This document shows, in pieces, positions 1 through 8,754 of a stretch of DNA of 64,000 bases (position 1 is its first letter; each line of letters starts with the position of its first letter). The DNA is from Spirochaetota bacterium (GTDB lineage Bacteria > Spirochaetota > UBA4802 > JAFGJZ01), in NCBI GenBank assembly GCA_027858855.1, contig JAQIBV010000063.1, positions 1 through 64,000 on the forward strand. Direction: 5' to 3'. The position numbers were made by a program, and so were the translations under genes. The notes beneath the pieces are model-generated. The model had not been told where the DNA came from. It saw only the letters and a program-made list of their open reading frames with translations, and did no database searches.

Positions 1-1007
1 CTGACATGCAATGCCGGATTATGCGTATCATAATGTCCGTCTTCCCCGGCAACAAAGGTGTAGCCGGTAAGTTCCGCCGCACCTGTCTTAAAAACCGGTA
101 TGGCACGATACACCTCAACCGTATAGGTCGTCTTCGTCACGCCATCCTGGGCGGTCACCACAACTGTCGCGTTATTTTTGCCAACATCAAGGTTATTTAT
201 CGTAAACGCACTGCCAGACGTGACTGACGTTCCATTAACGGTTATGGTTGCGCCGCTGTTGGCGGTTGTCGCGGTAACAGTAACCGACTGTGTGTCGTTG
301 TAAGCCGGGCTTGCTTCACTCGAAAAAGGCACGGGCGCGTTAAGGTAGTTTGTTGTGCCCGCGCTAAAGACCGGCTGCAGCATGCCCTTTGTAAAGGCAA
401 GCGAGGCTAAAGCCGCGTTTGTTGAAGGCGTCACCTCTTTTACTGTAATTGTAAAGGTTTTAGTCTCGCTGACACCGTTTTTGGTAATGGTCGCAGTCAA
501 TGTCACCGTTGCATCGCCCGAGCCGTAGGTTGGGCGCGTTACTGTTCCATCAGCAGCTATTACTGTAGTATCGCTCGATGTCCAAGTTATTGTCGTACCG
601 TTAGAGCCGTTTGCTGCCAGAGTAATATTCTGTGTTACACTATCGGAAGAATCCGAACCGGAATAGCCGACTGCAAGGTTTGCCTTGTCCTCTGCCACTG
701 CTTCGGCGTCGGTCATAGCCTCGTCCAACAAAGTATAATCTTCAGAGTATTCTTCATCGATCTTGCCATCGCCATCGGTATCTACACCGTCCGGTGTACC
801 ATCGCCGTCCACATCAATTGCCGTACCATCTGATACTCCGTCTCCGTCCATGTCTACAGATCCAATTTCAGTACCGGTTTCACCGATTACTGATTCTTTT
901 TCTGTGTTCGGATCATCAGACCCACCGCCTCCTCCGCCGCACGACAAAATAAGACTACAAAGCAGCACAAAACACAGGATTCCAGATTTTTTGATAATAT
1001 TTCGCAT
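1..1007 (-). CDS. Surface lipoprotein with bacterial Ig-like and cadherin-like domains (3' end outside the window)
   Basis: The reading frame is open from an ATG at 1007 to the window edge, so only the N-terminal 335 residues are visible. The start follows a GGGGGT ribosome-binding site. A signal peptide ends in a lipobox-like LILSC followed by a run of glycines, which predicts a lipid-anchored protein. Next comes an acidic stretch with DxDGDG repeats (DMDGDGVSDG, DVDGDGTPDG, DTDGDGKIDE) like thrombospondin type 3 calcium loops. A degenerate bacterial Ig-like domain follows (ITWTSSDTTVIAADGTV), then a cadherin-like beta-sandwich (LASLAFTKG to TTYTVEVYR). The last visible residues could lead into a DUF1566-like domain, but that is a guess. 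Role unknown; probably cell-surface adhesion or binding. Confidence 0.8.
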   Translation of the reverse strand, partial: MRNIIKKSGILCFVLLCSLILSCGGGGGGSDDPNTEKESVIGETGTEIGSVDMDGDGVSDGTAIDVDGDGTPDGVDTDGDGKIDEEYSEDYTLLDEAMTDAEAVAEDKANLAVGYSGSDSSDSVTQNITLAANGSNGTTITWTSSDTTVIAADGTVTRPTYGSGDATVTLTATITKNGVSETKTFTITVKEVTPSTNAALASLAFTKGMLQPVFSAGTTNYLNAPVPFSSEASPAYNDTQSVTVTATTANSGATITVNGTSVTSGSAFTINNLDVGKNNATVVVTAQDGVTKTTYTVEVYRAIPVFKTGAAELTGYTFVAGEDGHYDTHNPALHV

Positions 1008-1158
1008 AAGACCCCCATCAAGTTCACATTTATTTAGTAAAAAAAATATCCAAATTGGTTGGCAATTGGTATAACATTAGAAAGCAAGATATTTATATGT
1101 TAAAATTTTAAGCATTACATGCTGTTTTTGTAAAGTCTTTTTTGGTAAAATAGAAAAA

Positions 1159-1230
1159 GGCAAGGAAGAAGACAAGGAAGAAGGCAAGGAAGAAGGCAAG
1201 GAAGAAGGCAAGGAAGAAGGCAAGGAATAA
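1159..1230. repeat. 12-bp tandem repeat, six units
   Basis: The unit ggcaaggaagaa is repeated six times; the second unit has gacaagg and the last ends in aataa. Similar degenerate units (ggcaatgaagaa) occur at about 1724-1756 inside the next module copy. Confidence 0.9.
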
Positions 1231-1601
1231 TTTATAATGAAAAATTAATAATTTCGTTGCTCAACACATAAATAACGCAAAATCTAAAATAGTTTTAAAC
1301 AAAATTCATAAACCCAGAATTTCAAATCATGTAAACTGGCGCCGGTATTAAGTCACCACTTCGCGTTGTTGACACACCGCGAGAGTGGTGATGCATTTAT
1401 GGAGTATTTTCGGGCTAATCGCCCGAAATCGCCAAAACATTTGCGCTTGAGGACTGCGCAATTGTTTTGACTATATTGTCGGCGCTGTAGCGTTTCTGGC
1501 AGGATGCCAGTATAGCGAACAGTGCAAAGCAGGAATTACGTATAAATATCAAAGCCATAAAACCTTTAAGAATATTATTAATAATCCTTACCTTGCGGGG
1601 G

Positions 1602-1621
1602 CGAGGGGCAGCAGCCCCTCG
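1602..1621. repeat. Perfect hairpin, copy 1
   Basis: Eight-base arms (cgaggggc and gcccctcg) flank the loop agca. The same 20 bases recur at 1996-2015, inside the second copy of the larger module. Confidence 0.85.
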
Positions 1622-1995
1622 TGGCAGTTTTCTTTGGTCCTTTCTTTTTTGCTATTGAAAAAGAAAGGACAAGATTGTTGTTTTGTTAAAACAAAAAAAC
1701 CTCCTCTGGAAGAGGAAGGAAGGCAATGAAGAAAGGCAATGAAGAAGGCAATGAACAATTTATAATGAAAAATGAACAATTGTTATTTCACAACATAAAT
1801 AGTCCAAAACCGTCTTAAATAAAGCTCATAAACCCAGAATTTCAAATCATGTAAACTGGCGCCGACAGGAAGTCGGCGCAGTAGCGCTTTTGACAGGATG
1901 TCAACTTAGCGGACATCAAAAAGTCGGAATTACCTACCAAAATCGCATAAATAAAACCTTAAAGTAAAATATTAATAATCCTCGCCCTGCGGGGT

Positions 1996-2015
1996 CGAGG
2001 GGCAGCAGCCCCTCG
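1996..2015. repeat. Perfect hairpin, copy 2
   Basis: Identical to 1602-1621. The flanks also match: ttaataatcct on the left and cgtggcattttctttgg on the right, with few substitutions. This shows that a larger module was duplicated. Confidence 0.85.
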
Positions 2016-2404
2016 TGGCATTTTCTTTGGTTCTTTCTTTTTTGCTATTGCAAAAGAAAGAACAACATCGTTTTGTTAAAAAACAAACACCCCTCTCTGG
2101 AAGAGAAAGAAAGGCAATGAATAATTAATAATGAAAAATGAACAATGAACAATTGTTGTTTCTCAACAAATAAGAAATTTAAAAACCGTTTTAAATAAAA
2201 TTTATAAAACAAGAATTTCGAAGAAAAAAAGTCTTGCGAAGACACACCGTAGCGGTGCTCGGCTGAGCGCCATTGGTAAATCGAAAAAATCTCTCGCAAA
2301 GATCGCAGAGGTTACAAAGAAAAGATCACAAACAGGATAGCCTGCCGTGTCATAACCCTACAGGCGTACGGAAGTAAGCGGTTGCGAGCCATGTAGACTG
2401 CATC

Positions 2405-2432
2405 TGCGAGCAGCAAGAGTCATCTTGCGACC
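2405..2432. repeat. 28-nt dispersed repeat, copy 1
   Basis: The 28 bases starting tgcgagcagcaagagtcatc occur again unchanged at 21383-21410. They contain a small hairpin (gcaaga, gtca, tcttgc). Confidence 0.9.
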
Positions 2433-2577
2433 GGCAGAGGACGGCCAATCGAGCGACGAAGGGGGACCGGGGTCTCCCCGGCAATTTTTTGGTTACTTTT
2501 TGATTCCTCAAAAAGCAACAACCCGCGGGTTTAACCCGCACCTGTTTGTTTACTTTATAAAAGTAAAACTACCATAG

Positions 2578-2598
2578 ATTCCGGCACAAGGCCGGAAT
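2578..2598. repeat. Palindrome attccggc-acaag-gccggaat
   Basis: Eight-base perfect arms with a five-base loop. It resembles REP-type intergenic palindromes. No second copy was seen in this window. Confidence 0.7.
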
Positions 2599-2729
2599 GA
2601 CACTGGGTTAAAAATCATGTAGGAAGAGAATTGTCTGCTAATGTGAATCGAAAAGAAGAAGATGATTACGCATACATTTGCCCGAAACTATAACCCGGCA
2701 GGCATACAGGACGTACGCATGCCATCAGT

Positions 2730-4433
2730 CTAATTATGGTCGGCCAGGATCTCTCTGATTTTTTTTGAAAGATTATCCGGTTTAACTGCAGACTGCTCAC
2801 CGGTTTTTCTTATCTTTATCTCGAGTTCTCCATCCGCAAAATAGGATTTACCACATGTGATACGTACAGGCACTCCAAGAAGATCAGCATCGGCAAATTT
2901 TACACCGGGACTCAGCTTGCGGTCATCGTAAAGCACATCCAGCCCTTCTGAAATCAAAGAGTTATAGACTTCATCAATAGCAGCTTTCTCTTCATCACCT
3001 TTGCCAATACCCACAAGATGAACATCAAACGGAGCAACGGACGCAGGCCATGTAAGTCCGCTGTCATCATGATGCTGTTCAATAACAGCTGCAAGAGTCC
3101 GTGTAACTCCAATACCGTAACAGCCCATAAGCGGTACAACGGCTTTTCCGTTATTATCAAGTACTGAAACCTTCATAGACTCGGTATACTTTTTACCCAG
3201 TTTAAATATATGTCCGACCTCGATTCCTTTTCGTGTAATCATCGGCTCACCGCAGTCCGGGCAGAGGTCTCCCTCTACGGCTTCAACAAGATCTGCCTCT
3301 TCTTCGATGACAAAATCCCGTCCCGGTTCAACACCAGTAAAGTGGTAATCAGTTTTATTAGCCCCGGTAATTGCGCCATGAATATTTGCAACAGCCGAAT
3401 CAAATATAATCCGCGGTGCTTCACTTCTTACAGGCCCGGCAAAACCAACAGAACTCTTCGTTACTGCAACAACAGTTTCATCATCCGCCTGTTCTATATC
3501 AGTCGCCTGAAGATAGTTTTTCAACTTCGCCTCATTAATATCCCGATCACCAGTAACAACCGCAACCACCGGTTCTCCGTCAGCAACAAAAACGATCGTC
3601 TTTAAAAACAACTTTCCATCGCACGAAAAAAATTCGGCCAGATCATCTATTGTTTTAATCGCCGGAGTATTAACCTCAGTAAGTGCAGATTTTTCACCAA
3701 ACTCTGAACTGCTTCGTTTGAATTCAGCCTTCTCCTGGTTGGCACGGTAACCACACTTTTCACAAAGAAGCAGGGTCTCCTCGCCAACTTCAGACGCCAC
3801 CATAAACTCTTCGGATGCCGAACCACCCATTGTTCCGCTGTCTGCCTGAACCGGTATGGTCTCTAAACCGCAGCGGTCAAAAATCGCCCTGTATGCAGCA
3901 GCCATCTTCTGATATGACTCATCCAGCCCACCCTGATCGATATCAAAAGAGTAGGCATCTTTCATTATAAACTCTTTACTTCGTATAACTCCAAAACGCG
4001 GTCTGATCTCGTCTCTAAACTTTGTATTAATCTGATAAACATTAACTGGCAGATCCTTGTAAGATGAAACCACCGAACGTACAAGCGCCGTAAAGGCCTC
4101 CTCATGTGTCGGTCCGAGGGCATACTCCATCGAGTTGCGATCCCGTATACGAAACATCTCCGGTCCCATGCTGTCCCAGCGTCCGGACTCTTTCCAAAGA
4201 TCAGCAGTTGTAAGCTCGGGCATCAGACACTCCATCGCTCCGGCCTTATCCATTTCGTCTTTAACAATAGCACTAATCTTTCGCAAAGCCCTCAGACCGG
4301 CCGGCAGATATGCGTACATACCGGCAGCCTCTTTACGTATAAGCCCGGCTCTGATCATAAGCCTGTGGCTCGAAACCTGCGCATCGGATGGATCCTCTTT
4401 CTGTGTTGGTAAAATATATTGTGATAATCGCAT
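2730..4433 (-). CDS. proS: Proline--tRNA ligase (bacterial type)
   Basis: This 567-residue protein charges tRNA-Pro with proline in the cytoplasm and has the usual length of bacterial-type ProRS. Class II signatures are visible: GPTHEE at 107-112 and motif 2 around R140 (RDEIRPRFGVIRS). A CxxC pair (CEKC, 224-227) precedes the YbaK-like editing insertion (about 235-395, LFLKTIVFVADGEPV). A second CxxC (LCPDCGEPM) follows the insertion. The C-terminal anticodon-binding domain starts near residue 470 (APFDVHLVGIG). An AAAGGAAA ribosome-binding site precedes the ATG. The gene appears to be transcribed alone; a dispersed repeat sits directly upstream (4479-4562). Confidence 0.97.
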   Translation of the reverse strand: MRLSQYILPTQKEDPSDAQVSSHRLMIRAGLIRKEAAGMYAYLPAGLRALRKISAIVKDEMDKAGAMECLMPELTTADLWKESGRWDSMGPEMFRIRDRNSMEYALGPTHEEAFTALVRSVVSSYKDLPVNVYQINTKFRDEIRPRFGVIRSKEFIMKDAYSFDIDQGGLDESYQKMAAAYRAIFDRCGLETIPVQADSGTMGGSASEEFMVASEVGEETLLLCEKCGYRANQEKAEFKRSSSEFGEKSALTEVNTPAIKTIDDLAEFFSCDGKLFLKTIVFVADGEPVVAVVTGDRDINEAKLKNYLQATDIEQADDETVVAVTKSSVGFAGPVRSEAPRIIFDSAVANIHGAITGANKTDYHFTGVEPGRDFVIEEEADLVEAVEGDLCPDCGEPMITRKGIEVGHIFKLGKKYTESMKVSVLDNNGKAVVPLMGCYGIGVTRTLAAVIEQHHDDSGLTWPASVAPFDVHLVGIGKGDEEKAAIDEVYNSLISEGLDVLYDDRKLSPGVKFADADLLGVPVRITCGKSYFADGELEIKIRKTGEQSAVKPDNLSKKIREILADHN

Positions 4434-4478
4434 TTCAATTTCCTTTTATATGATGGAATCCTGTAAAAAAAGACTATT

Positions 4479-4562
4479 GGTAACCTCAAATAATTAAACG
4501 AGGTTACCTTCTGAAACATTGTAATTTTTCGAAGTTACCTTTTACCAGAAAATTCAGTTATT
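4479..4562. repeat. Inverted repeat and dispersed repeat between proS and ilvE
   Basis: Nine-base arms ggtaacctc (4479-4487) and gaggttacc (4500-4508) flank aaataattaaac. The following bases (cttctg...taatttttcgaagtt) closely match 49923-49944 in the element at 49852-49963, so both belong to one dispersed family. Confidence 0.7.
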
Positions 4563-4565
4563 CTG

Positions 4566-5591
4566 CTAATTTATTTCTAATAGCCAACGGTGCAAATCCT
4601 CAATCTCACCTGTTTGAATTTTAGTCAAAGTCTTGTAGAGTTTTGTTAAAACCGGACCTGCACTCTCTTTTGTTCCAAAAGCAAAGGTACGGTCGCCGTA
4701 TTTAATACTGTATACAGGCGTTATAACAGCTGCTGTTCCCACAGCACCCACTTCGTCAAAGTCTTCTACTTCATCAATTTCAACGGGTCGCTGTTCAACA
4801 TCCATTCCCATATCAGTTGCAATTGTGGCCAAGCTTTTATTGGTAATACTAGGCAAAATACTGGGTGATTGCGGAGTGATATAGCTTGATTTTTTTATTC
4901 CAATAAAATTGGACGTACTGAATTCATCAACATATTTATTATGCTGAGAATCAAGATAGAGCCCAACCGCACACCCCTGCTCTTTAACAAAATTGCTTCC
5001 TGGAAGACCAGCAGCATAGTTGCCACCAACCTTGCAGTCTCCAACACCATGAGGTGCAGCACGATCGAAGCCCTCTACAATTACAGCTTCAACCGGTTTA
5101 AAACCGCCTTTATAGTATGGCCCGACAGGTGTCGCAAATATAAGAAAAATATATTCATCTGCCGGCCCTAAACCGACCTTGGGGCCAACACCAATCATAA
5201 GCGGACGTAGGTAAAGGCTTGCACCAGTTCCATAAGGAGGCACAAAACGACGATTTTCACGAATAGCGGTTTCAACAGCACTTATAAAAAGATCTTCCGG
5301 AACTTCCGGCATACCAATTCTTCGATTTGTACGGTTCATTCGTTTGGCATTCTCATCCGGGCGAAAACAGACTACCCTGCCGTCTTTGGTTTCAAACGCC
5401 TTAAGACCCTCGAATCCCTGTTGACCATAATGGAGAGCCGGCGCCGCGATGCTGATCGAAAGCGTATCATCTTCATTAACCTCGGGAGCACTCCAGGAAT
5501 TATTTTTGTAATAATAGCGTATATTTTTATCAGTTTTTACGTACTGAAAAGGAAGATTTGACCAATCCAGGTCAGCTCTCTCAACACTCAT
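4566..5591 (-). CDS. ilvE: Branched-chain amino acid aminotransferase (group II)
   Basis: PLP-dependent fold type IV transaminase that interconverts Val, Leu and Ile with their 2-oxo acids. At 341 residues it fits the BCAT group II length. The Schiff-base lysine is K187 in CKVGGNYAAGL. Other family signatures are LHYGQQGFEGLKAF (53-66) and the substrate-loop region YLRPLMIGVGP. The start follows an AAGGAGAAAT ribosome-binding site. It lies far from leuA and ilvB in this window, so the branched-chain pathway is scattered here. Catabolic use is also possible. Confidence 0.95.
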   Translation of the reverse strand: MSVERADLDWSNLPFQYVKTDKNIRYYYKNNSWSAPEVNEDDTLSISIAAPALHYGQQGFEGLKAFETKDGRVVCFRPDENAKRMNRTNRRIGMPEVPEDLFISAVETAIRENRRFVPPYGTGASLYLRPLMIGVGPKVGLGPADEYIFLIFATPVGPYYKGGFKPVEAVIVEGFDRAAPHGVGDCKVGGNYAAGLPGSNFVKEQGCAVGLYLDSQHNKYVDEFSTSNFIGIKKSSYITPQSPSILPSITNKSLATIATDMGMDVEQRPVEIDEVEDFDEVGAVGTAAVITPVYSIKYGDRTFAFGTKESAGPVLTKLYKTLTKIQTGEIEDLHRWLLEIN

Positions 5592-5621
5592 GATATTTCT
5601 CCTTGTTTTATCTCTAAATCC

Positions 5622-5933
5622 CTATACGGGACGATTATTAATCAGATAACTTATATTGTCAAATGCTTCAGGTGTTTCCAGCAGGAACAGAAGACCATAT
5701 GAATTACTTTTTTTCCACACAACTTTACCATCAAGCTCTACCCCCCTGTTATTACAGATATGAACGGTTATTATATCATCCGTTTCGATAGCGTGAACCG
5801 TTTCAATACATGCTCCGGTAACCGAAATGTTTTTCAGAACACAGCTGTGGCGCTTATCCGCACGATCTGCAGAAAAAAAATAGTCGCCGGTACAATCATG
5901 CCGTTCCTTAATACGTCTTTCACCATTAACCAC
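5622..5933 (-). CDS. PilZ domain protein (probable cyclic-di-GMP receptor)
   Basis: A single 103-residue PilZ domain. The N-terminal arginine motif (RRIKER) and the strand NISVTGACIE match the two cyclic-di-GMP-binding motifs (RxxxR and D/NxSxxG). I chose the GTG at 5933, which has a GAGGT ribosome-binding site a few bases upstream. There is no output domain, so it probably acts by contacting a partner protein. In a flagellated cell that partner may be the motor, but nothing in the sequence proves this. It lies between ilvE and the orphan ABC ATPase. Confidence 0.85.
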   Translation of the reverse strand: MVNGERRIKERHDCTGDYFFSADRADKRHSCVLKNISVTGACIETVHAIETDDIITVHICNNRGVELDGKVVWKKSNSYGLLFLLETPEAFDNISYLINNRPV

Positions 5934-6071
5934 TCAAGACCTCACTTCCTTTTCCCGGTAATACATTAAACCAGGATATTTTGCAGGCAATCCTCAAAAG
6001 TCTTTTCAAAAAAAATTGTCATACTATATCTTTGAATCTCTCTTTCAGAAATAATTACTTTTATCCCCCGA

Positions 6072-6815
6072 CTAAAACAGATCGATGGGTCCATCCTCCG
6101 CCCCCTCAATAAACTGTCTGGCATACTCATTATCTTTGGAAAAAAACTCCGAAACAGTCATATTGCAAACAGCCTCTCCATTATACAATAAAATAACCGA
6201 ATCTGCGACCTTATGTGCAAAATTCAGATCATGGGTTACTATAACCGAAGTAATCGAAGCCGAATCACGAATCGAAAGAATTAAATCAGCAATGGAATCC
6301 GTTAAAACAGGATCTAATCCTGCTGTCGGATCATCATAAAGGATGACTCCCGGTTCAAGACAAAGACTACGCGCAAGAGAAACCCGTTTCTGCATTCCTC
6401 CTGAAAGTTCAGAGGGAGACTTGTCATCAGAACCCTCGAGCCCAACACTCACAAGAACAGAGCTTATTCTCTCCTTAATGGTTGTCTCTTCAAAATTCCG
6501 ACGACGCATTCCAAATGCTATATTCTCAGCAACAGTCATGGAGTCGAACAGACCGCCCTTCTGAAAAACATAACCTAATAACGAACGTTCGGTTGAACGA
6601 TCCTCATACAGTTGCGCACTCACCTCAACATCATTTATACAAACCTTTCCACTCTGAAACGGCAACAGAGCCGCAATGCATTTAAGTAAAACACTCTTGC
6701 CTGATCCATTTTTGCCCAGAACAACCAGAACCTCTTTTTCAGGCACATCAAAGGAGATTTTGTTTATAACGTTTACATCTGCGAATGATATTGAAAGATC
6801 CTTTACACTAATCAT
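6072..6815 (-). CDS. ABC transporter ATP-binding protein, MlaF/Ttg2A type
   Basis: A complete 247-residue ABC ATPase: Walker A GKNGSGKS (34-41), Q-loop FQKGGLFDS, signature LSGGMQ (137-142), Walker B VILYDDP (157-163) and a switch histidine in VIVTHDL. The FQKGGLFDSMTVAENI segment is typical of the Mla/Mce lipid-transport ATPases, which keep outer-membrane phospholipid asymmetry. No permease (MlaE) or MCE-domain (MlaD) gene lies nearby, so its partners must be encoded elsewhere. It starts inside the end of rsgA (ATGA overlap) and is probably translationally coupled to it. Confidence 0.85.
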   Translation of the reverse strand: MISVKDLSISFADVNVINKISFDVPEKEVLVVLGKNGSGKSVLLKCIAALLPFQSGKVCINDVEVSAQLYEDRSTERSLLGYVFQKGGLFDSMTVAENIAFGMRRRNFEETTIKERISSVLVSVGLEGSDDKSPSELSGGMQKRVSLARSLCLEPGVILYDDPTAGLDPVLTDSIADLILSIRDSASITSVIVTHDLNFAHKVADSVILLYNGEAVCNMTVSEFFSKDNEYARQFIEGAEDGPIDLF

Positions 6816-7762
6816 CGATATCGGTTCTCCCGGTCCTGAACAAGTGAAGATAGCATATTAAGATATGAGACATAACGCTCACTACTCACAACCCCCTCAT
6901 CGACCATCTTCTTAACATTACAACCCGGCTCATGTTCATGAGTACAATTTGCAAAGTTGCAATTATCGCTGTAATCATTGAACTCGTAAAAACAGCGGGA
7001 GAGATCCGCCGGTTCCATATCGACAAGACCAAATTCACGAACACCCGGAGAATCTATAAGCTGAGTATTGTCACTTTGTTGATACATAATAACATTGGTT
7101 GTAGTATGTCGCCCCTTACCGGTTTTATCAGAAATATCGGCAACTGCAAGATCAAGATCATTGTATATAGTGTTAATTAACGAGCTCTTTCCGACTCCTG
7201 AAAATCCAGCTAAAAGAGTCCGTTTTCCAGTAAGCAGGGCCTGTAATTCTTCAATACCGACTCTCTCTTCCGCGCTTGTTAATAGTATCTTCAGGTCAGT
7301 ATTCTTATAGTAGCTCTGTATCGACTGCTTCATATCTTCAGTTGCAAGATCCAGTTTATTCATGCATAAAACGGGAAGTATCTGCTCTTTAATGGCACGC
7401 ACTGCGAGACGATCCACAAAACGGGGGTTCGCAACCGGGTCGACAAAGGCTTGAATAATGAGTAAAATATCCAGATTCGCAGCAATAACATCTTCACGGG
7501 CATTACGCCCCTTATCCTTACGCGAAAAAAGGTTTTTCCGTGGTATCAGGTCAATAATTGAACCGCTGCCATCATCATTGTACTGAAATACAACATTATC
7601 TCCGACGGCAACCGGATTGGTATACCCCTTAAACTGTTTATTTATCCGGTTCTTACCCTTCAAAAAGCAGGCTATATGTCTGTCACCATCATCTACCGTA
7701 TAATAGAGCCCAAATACTTTAACAATAATTCCGGTGCCCTGGTTTGCCATACTTTTATTCAT
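6812..7762 (-). CDS. rsgA: Ribosome small-subunit-dependent GTPase A
   Basis: This circularly permuted GTPase helps late 30S subunit maturation. The 316 residues comprise an N-terminal OB fold, then the G motifs in permuted order: G4 NKLD (135-138), G1 GFSGVGKS (186-193) and G3 DSPG (237-240). A C-terminal zinc knuckle follows with C268, C273, H275 and C281. The ATG at 7762 has an AGGG ribosome-binding site. It is first in a two-gene unit with the MlaF-type ATPase. Confidence 0.95.
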   Translation of the reverse strand: MNKSMANQGTGIIVKVFGLYYTVDDGDRHIACFLKGKNRINKQFKGYTNPVAVGDNVVFQYNDDGSGSIIDLIPRKNLFSRKDKGRNAREDVIAANLDILLIIQAFVDPVANPRFVDRLAVRAIKEQILPVLCMNKLDLATEDMKQSIQSYYKNTDLKILLTSAEERVGIEELQALLTGKRTLLAGFSGVGKSSLINTIYNDLDLAVADISDKTGKGRHTTTNVIMYQQSDNTQLIDSPGVREFGLVDMEPADLSRCFYEFNDYSDNCNFANCTHEHEPGCNVKKMVDEGVVSSERYVSYLNMLSSLVQDRENRYR

Positions 7763-7920
7763 CTATTAACCCTATATCCACATCTGGTGTGTAAAACCAA
7801 AGTTAACTCTCTTCATTCACTCTACAATCAGTTTTTTATCTTTTGCAGTCACCCGCCCCCTATTTATACAGTAACAACTACACCATCGGAATAATTGCCC
7901 CCCCTAATAATTCAATAAAA

Positions 7921-7998
7921 CAACCTCCGTCCCCAATATCTCAACAAATCAACCTCCGTCCCCAATATCTCAACAAAACAACCTCCGTCCCCAATATC
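7921..7998. repeat. 29-bp tandem direct repeat, 2.7 units
   Basis: Units beginning caacctccgtccccaatatc start at 7921, 7950 and 7979 with no spacers between them. The third is truncated. Lack of spacers argues against a CRISPR array. Confidence 0.9.
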
Positions 7999-8156
7999 AA
8001 ATATCTGTTGATATATATGAAATTTTCTCCATTTTTGCAAAAAAAAAAGTAAAGTTTCAGCTCTTTTTACCGAAGATAATAACAGGGAACAGTCTTTAAT
8101 ATCCCTCCCGATAGACATTACTGTTCTCTGCACTGCGCGTCCAAACATGCAGAGAA

Positions 8157-8184
8157 GGCAGAATAGCCGCCCAGCTATTCTGCC
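8157..8184. repeat. 11-bp perfect inverted repeat
   Basis: Arms ggcagaatagc and gctattctgcc enclose cgccca. There is no long T-run on either side, so it is not an obvious terminator. Confidence 0.7.
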
Positions 8185-8273
8185 CTCTCTCTTGTTGCTC
8201 GGCCTTCACTTCAAGACCATATCCTTTAAAATCTAATAATTATCCAAAAGTCGTTTAACAATATAATAATACC

Positions 8274-8300
8274 AAAAAAGCCCGACATTAACGCCGGACT
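8274..8300 (-). terminator. Rho-independent terminator of the ORP-type operon
   Basis: On the minus strand an 8-bp stem (agtccggc with gtcgggct, two G-T pairs) encloses gttaat and is followed by six T. It lies about 100 bases after the last gene of the operon. Confidence 0.75.
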
Positions 8301-8399
8301 CTTTTACAAGACATATGGATAATAAAGCAAAGCCATTATCAATGCTTTTCAGAAAAACATCGTTTTGAGGGATGTTTTGTCACTAAAGGCGTCTGCTAA

Positions 8400-8738
8400 T
8401 TAATGATCACATCCATTCACACCTGTCTCTAACTTACCATTTAAATACGACTGTACTATCACACGCGGAACATCCGAGGGAGCGCCAACCAGTACCTCAA
8501 TCCCCTGAGAATTAAAAAGTTGCTGGGCACGCTGACCCATACCACCACAGATAACAAGAGAAGCATCACGCTCTTTAACCCATGCCGGCAAGAGCCCTGG
8601 TTCATGAGGTGGAGCATCCTCTCTGGTTTCATCAACAATAGACCTGGTGGTATCATCAACGGTAATAAATGTAAAATAGGCACAATGGCCGAAATGCAAT
8701 GACAACTTATCCTGAACACAAGGAATCGCAATCTTCAT
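8400..8738 (-). CDS. NifX/ORP-like dinitrogenase iron-molybdenum cofactor family protein
   Basis: A 112-residue single-domain protein of the NifX/NifB-C-terminal/ORP fold. It starts MKIAIPCVQDKLSLHFGHC, with FGHC where this family has its conserved loop, and continues with LVICGGMGQRAQQLF and a typical C-terminus (SYLNGKLETG). The His- and Cys-containing end (NGCDH) could bind metal. Family members carry or insert metal-sulfur clusters; the actual cofactor here is unknown. It is last in the sigma-54 operon, 16 bases after the Mrp gene, which suggests it is a client or partner of the upstream ATPases. Confidence 0.85.
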   Translation of the reverse strand: MKIAIPCVQDKLSLHFGHCAYFTFITVDDTTRSIVDETREDAPPHEPGLLPAWVKERDASLVICGGMGQRAQQLFNSQGIEVLVGAPSDVPRVIVQSYLNGKLETGVNGCDH

Positions 8739-8754
8739 ACTAAAACCTCCATTT

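Larger units (their letters stand above)
1008..2729. repeat. Gene-free, repeat-rich interval
   Basis: No convincing gene lies in these 1.7 kb. The short open frames here are translations of repeats. The interval holds a 12-bp tandem repeat (1159-1230), about three diverged copies of a module of several hundred bases (roughly 1231-1756, 1757-2118 and 2119-2290), two identical 20-nt hairpins (1602-1621, 1996-2015), a long hairpin of the dispersed family (about 1418-1474), a 28-nt dispersed repeat (2405-2432) and an ATTCCGGC palindrome (2578-2598). Confidence 0.75.
7763..8399. other. Intergenic region with tandem repeats and hairpins
   Basis: No supported gene. It holds a 29-bp tandem repeat (7921-7998), an 11-bp inverted repeat (8157-8184) and the terminator of the ORP-type operon (8274-8300). 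A 78-codon frame (7912-8148, minus) runs through the tandem repeat and has no recognisable domain. Confidence 0.7.

Noticed and set aside
763-1074. A 103-codon plus-strand frame rich in Pro and Ser
   Set aside because: It lies antisense to the N-terminus of the minus-strand lipoprotein, whose signal peptide, lipobox and calcium-loop repeats are convincing. Its composition is the mirror of GD-rich codons.
1588-2541. Three minus-strand frames of 63-84 codons
   Set aside because: They are translations of the duplicated hairpin and repeat modules, have no ribosome-binding sites and read alike only because the DNA is repeated.
7921-7998. CRISPR array
   Set aside because: Units are directly adjacent with no spacers, there are fewer than three, and no cas genes lie nearby.
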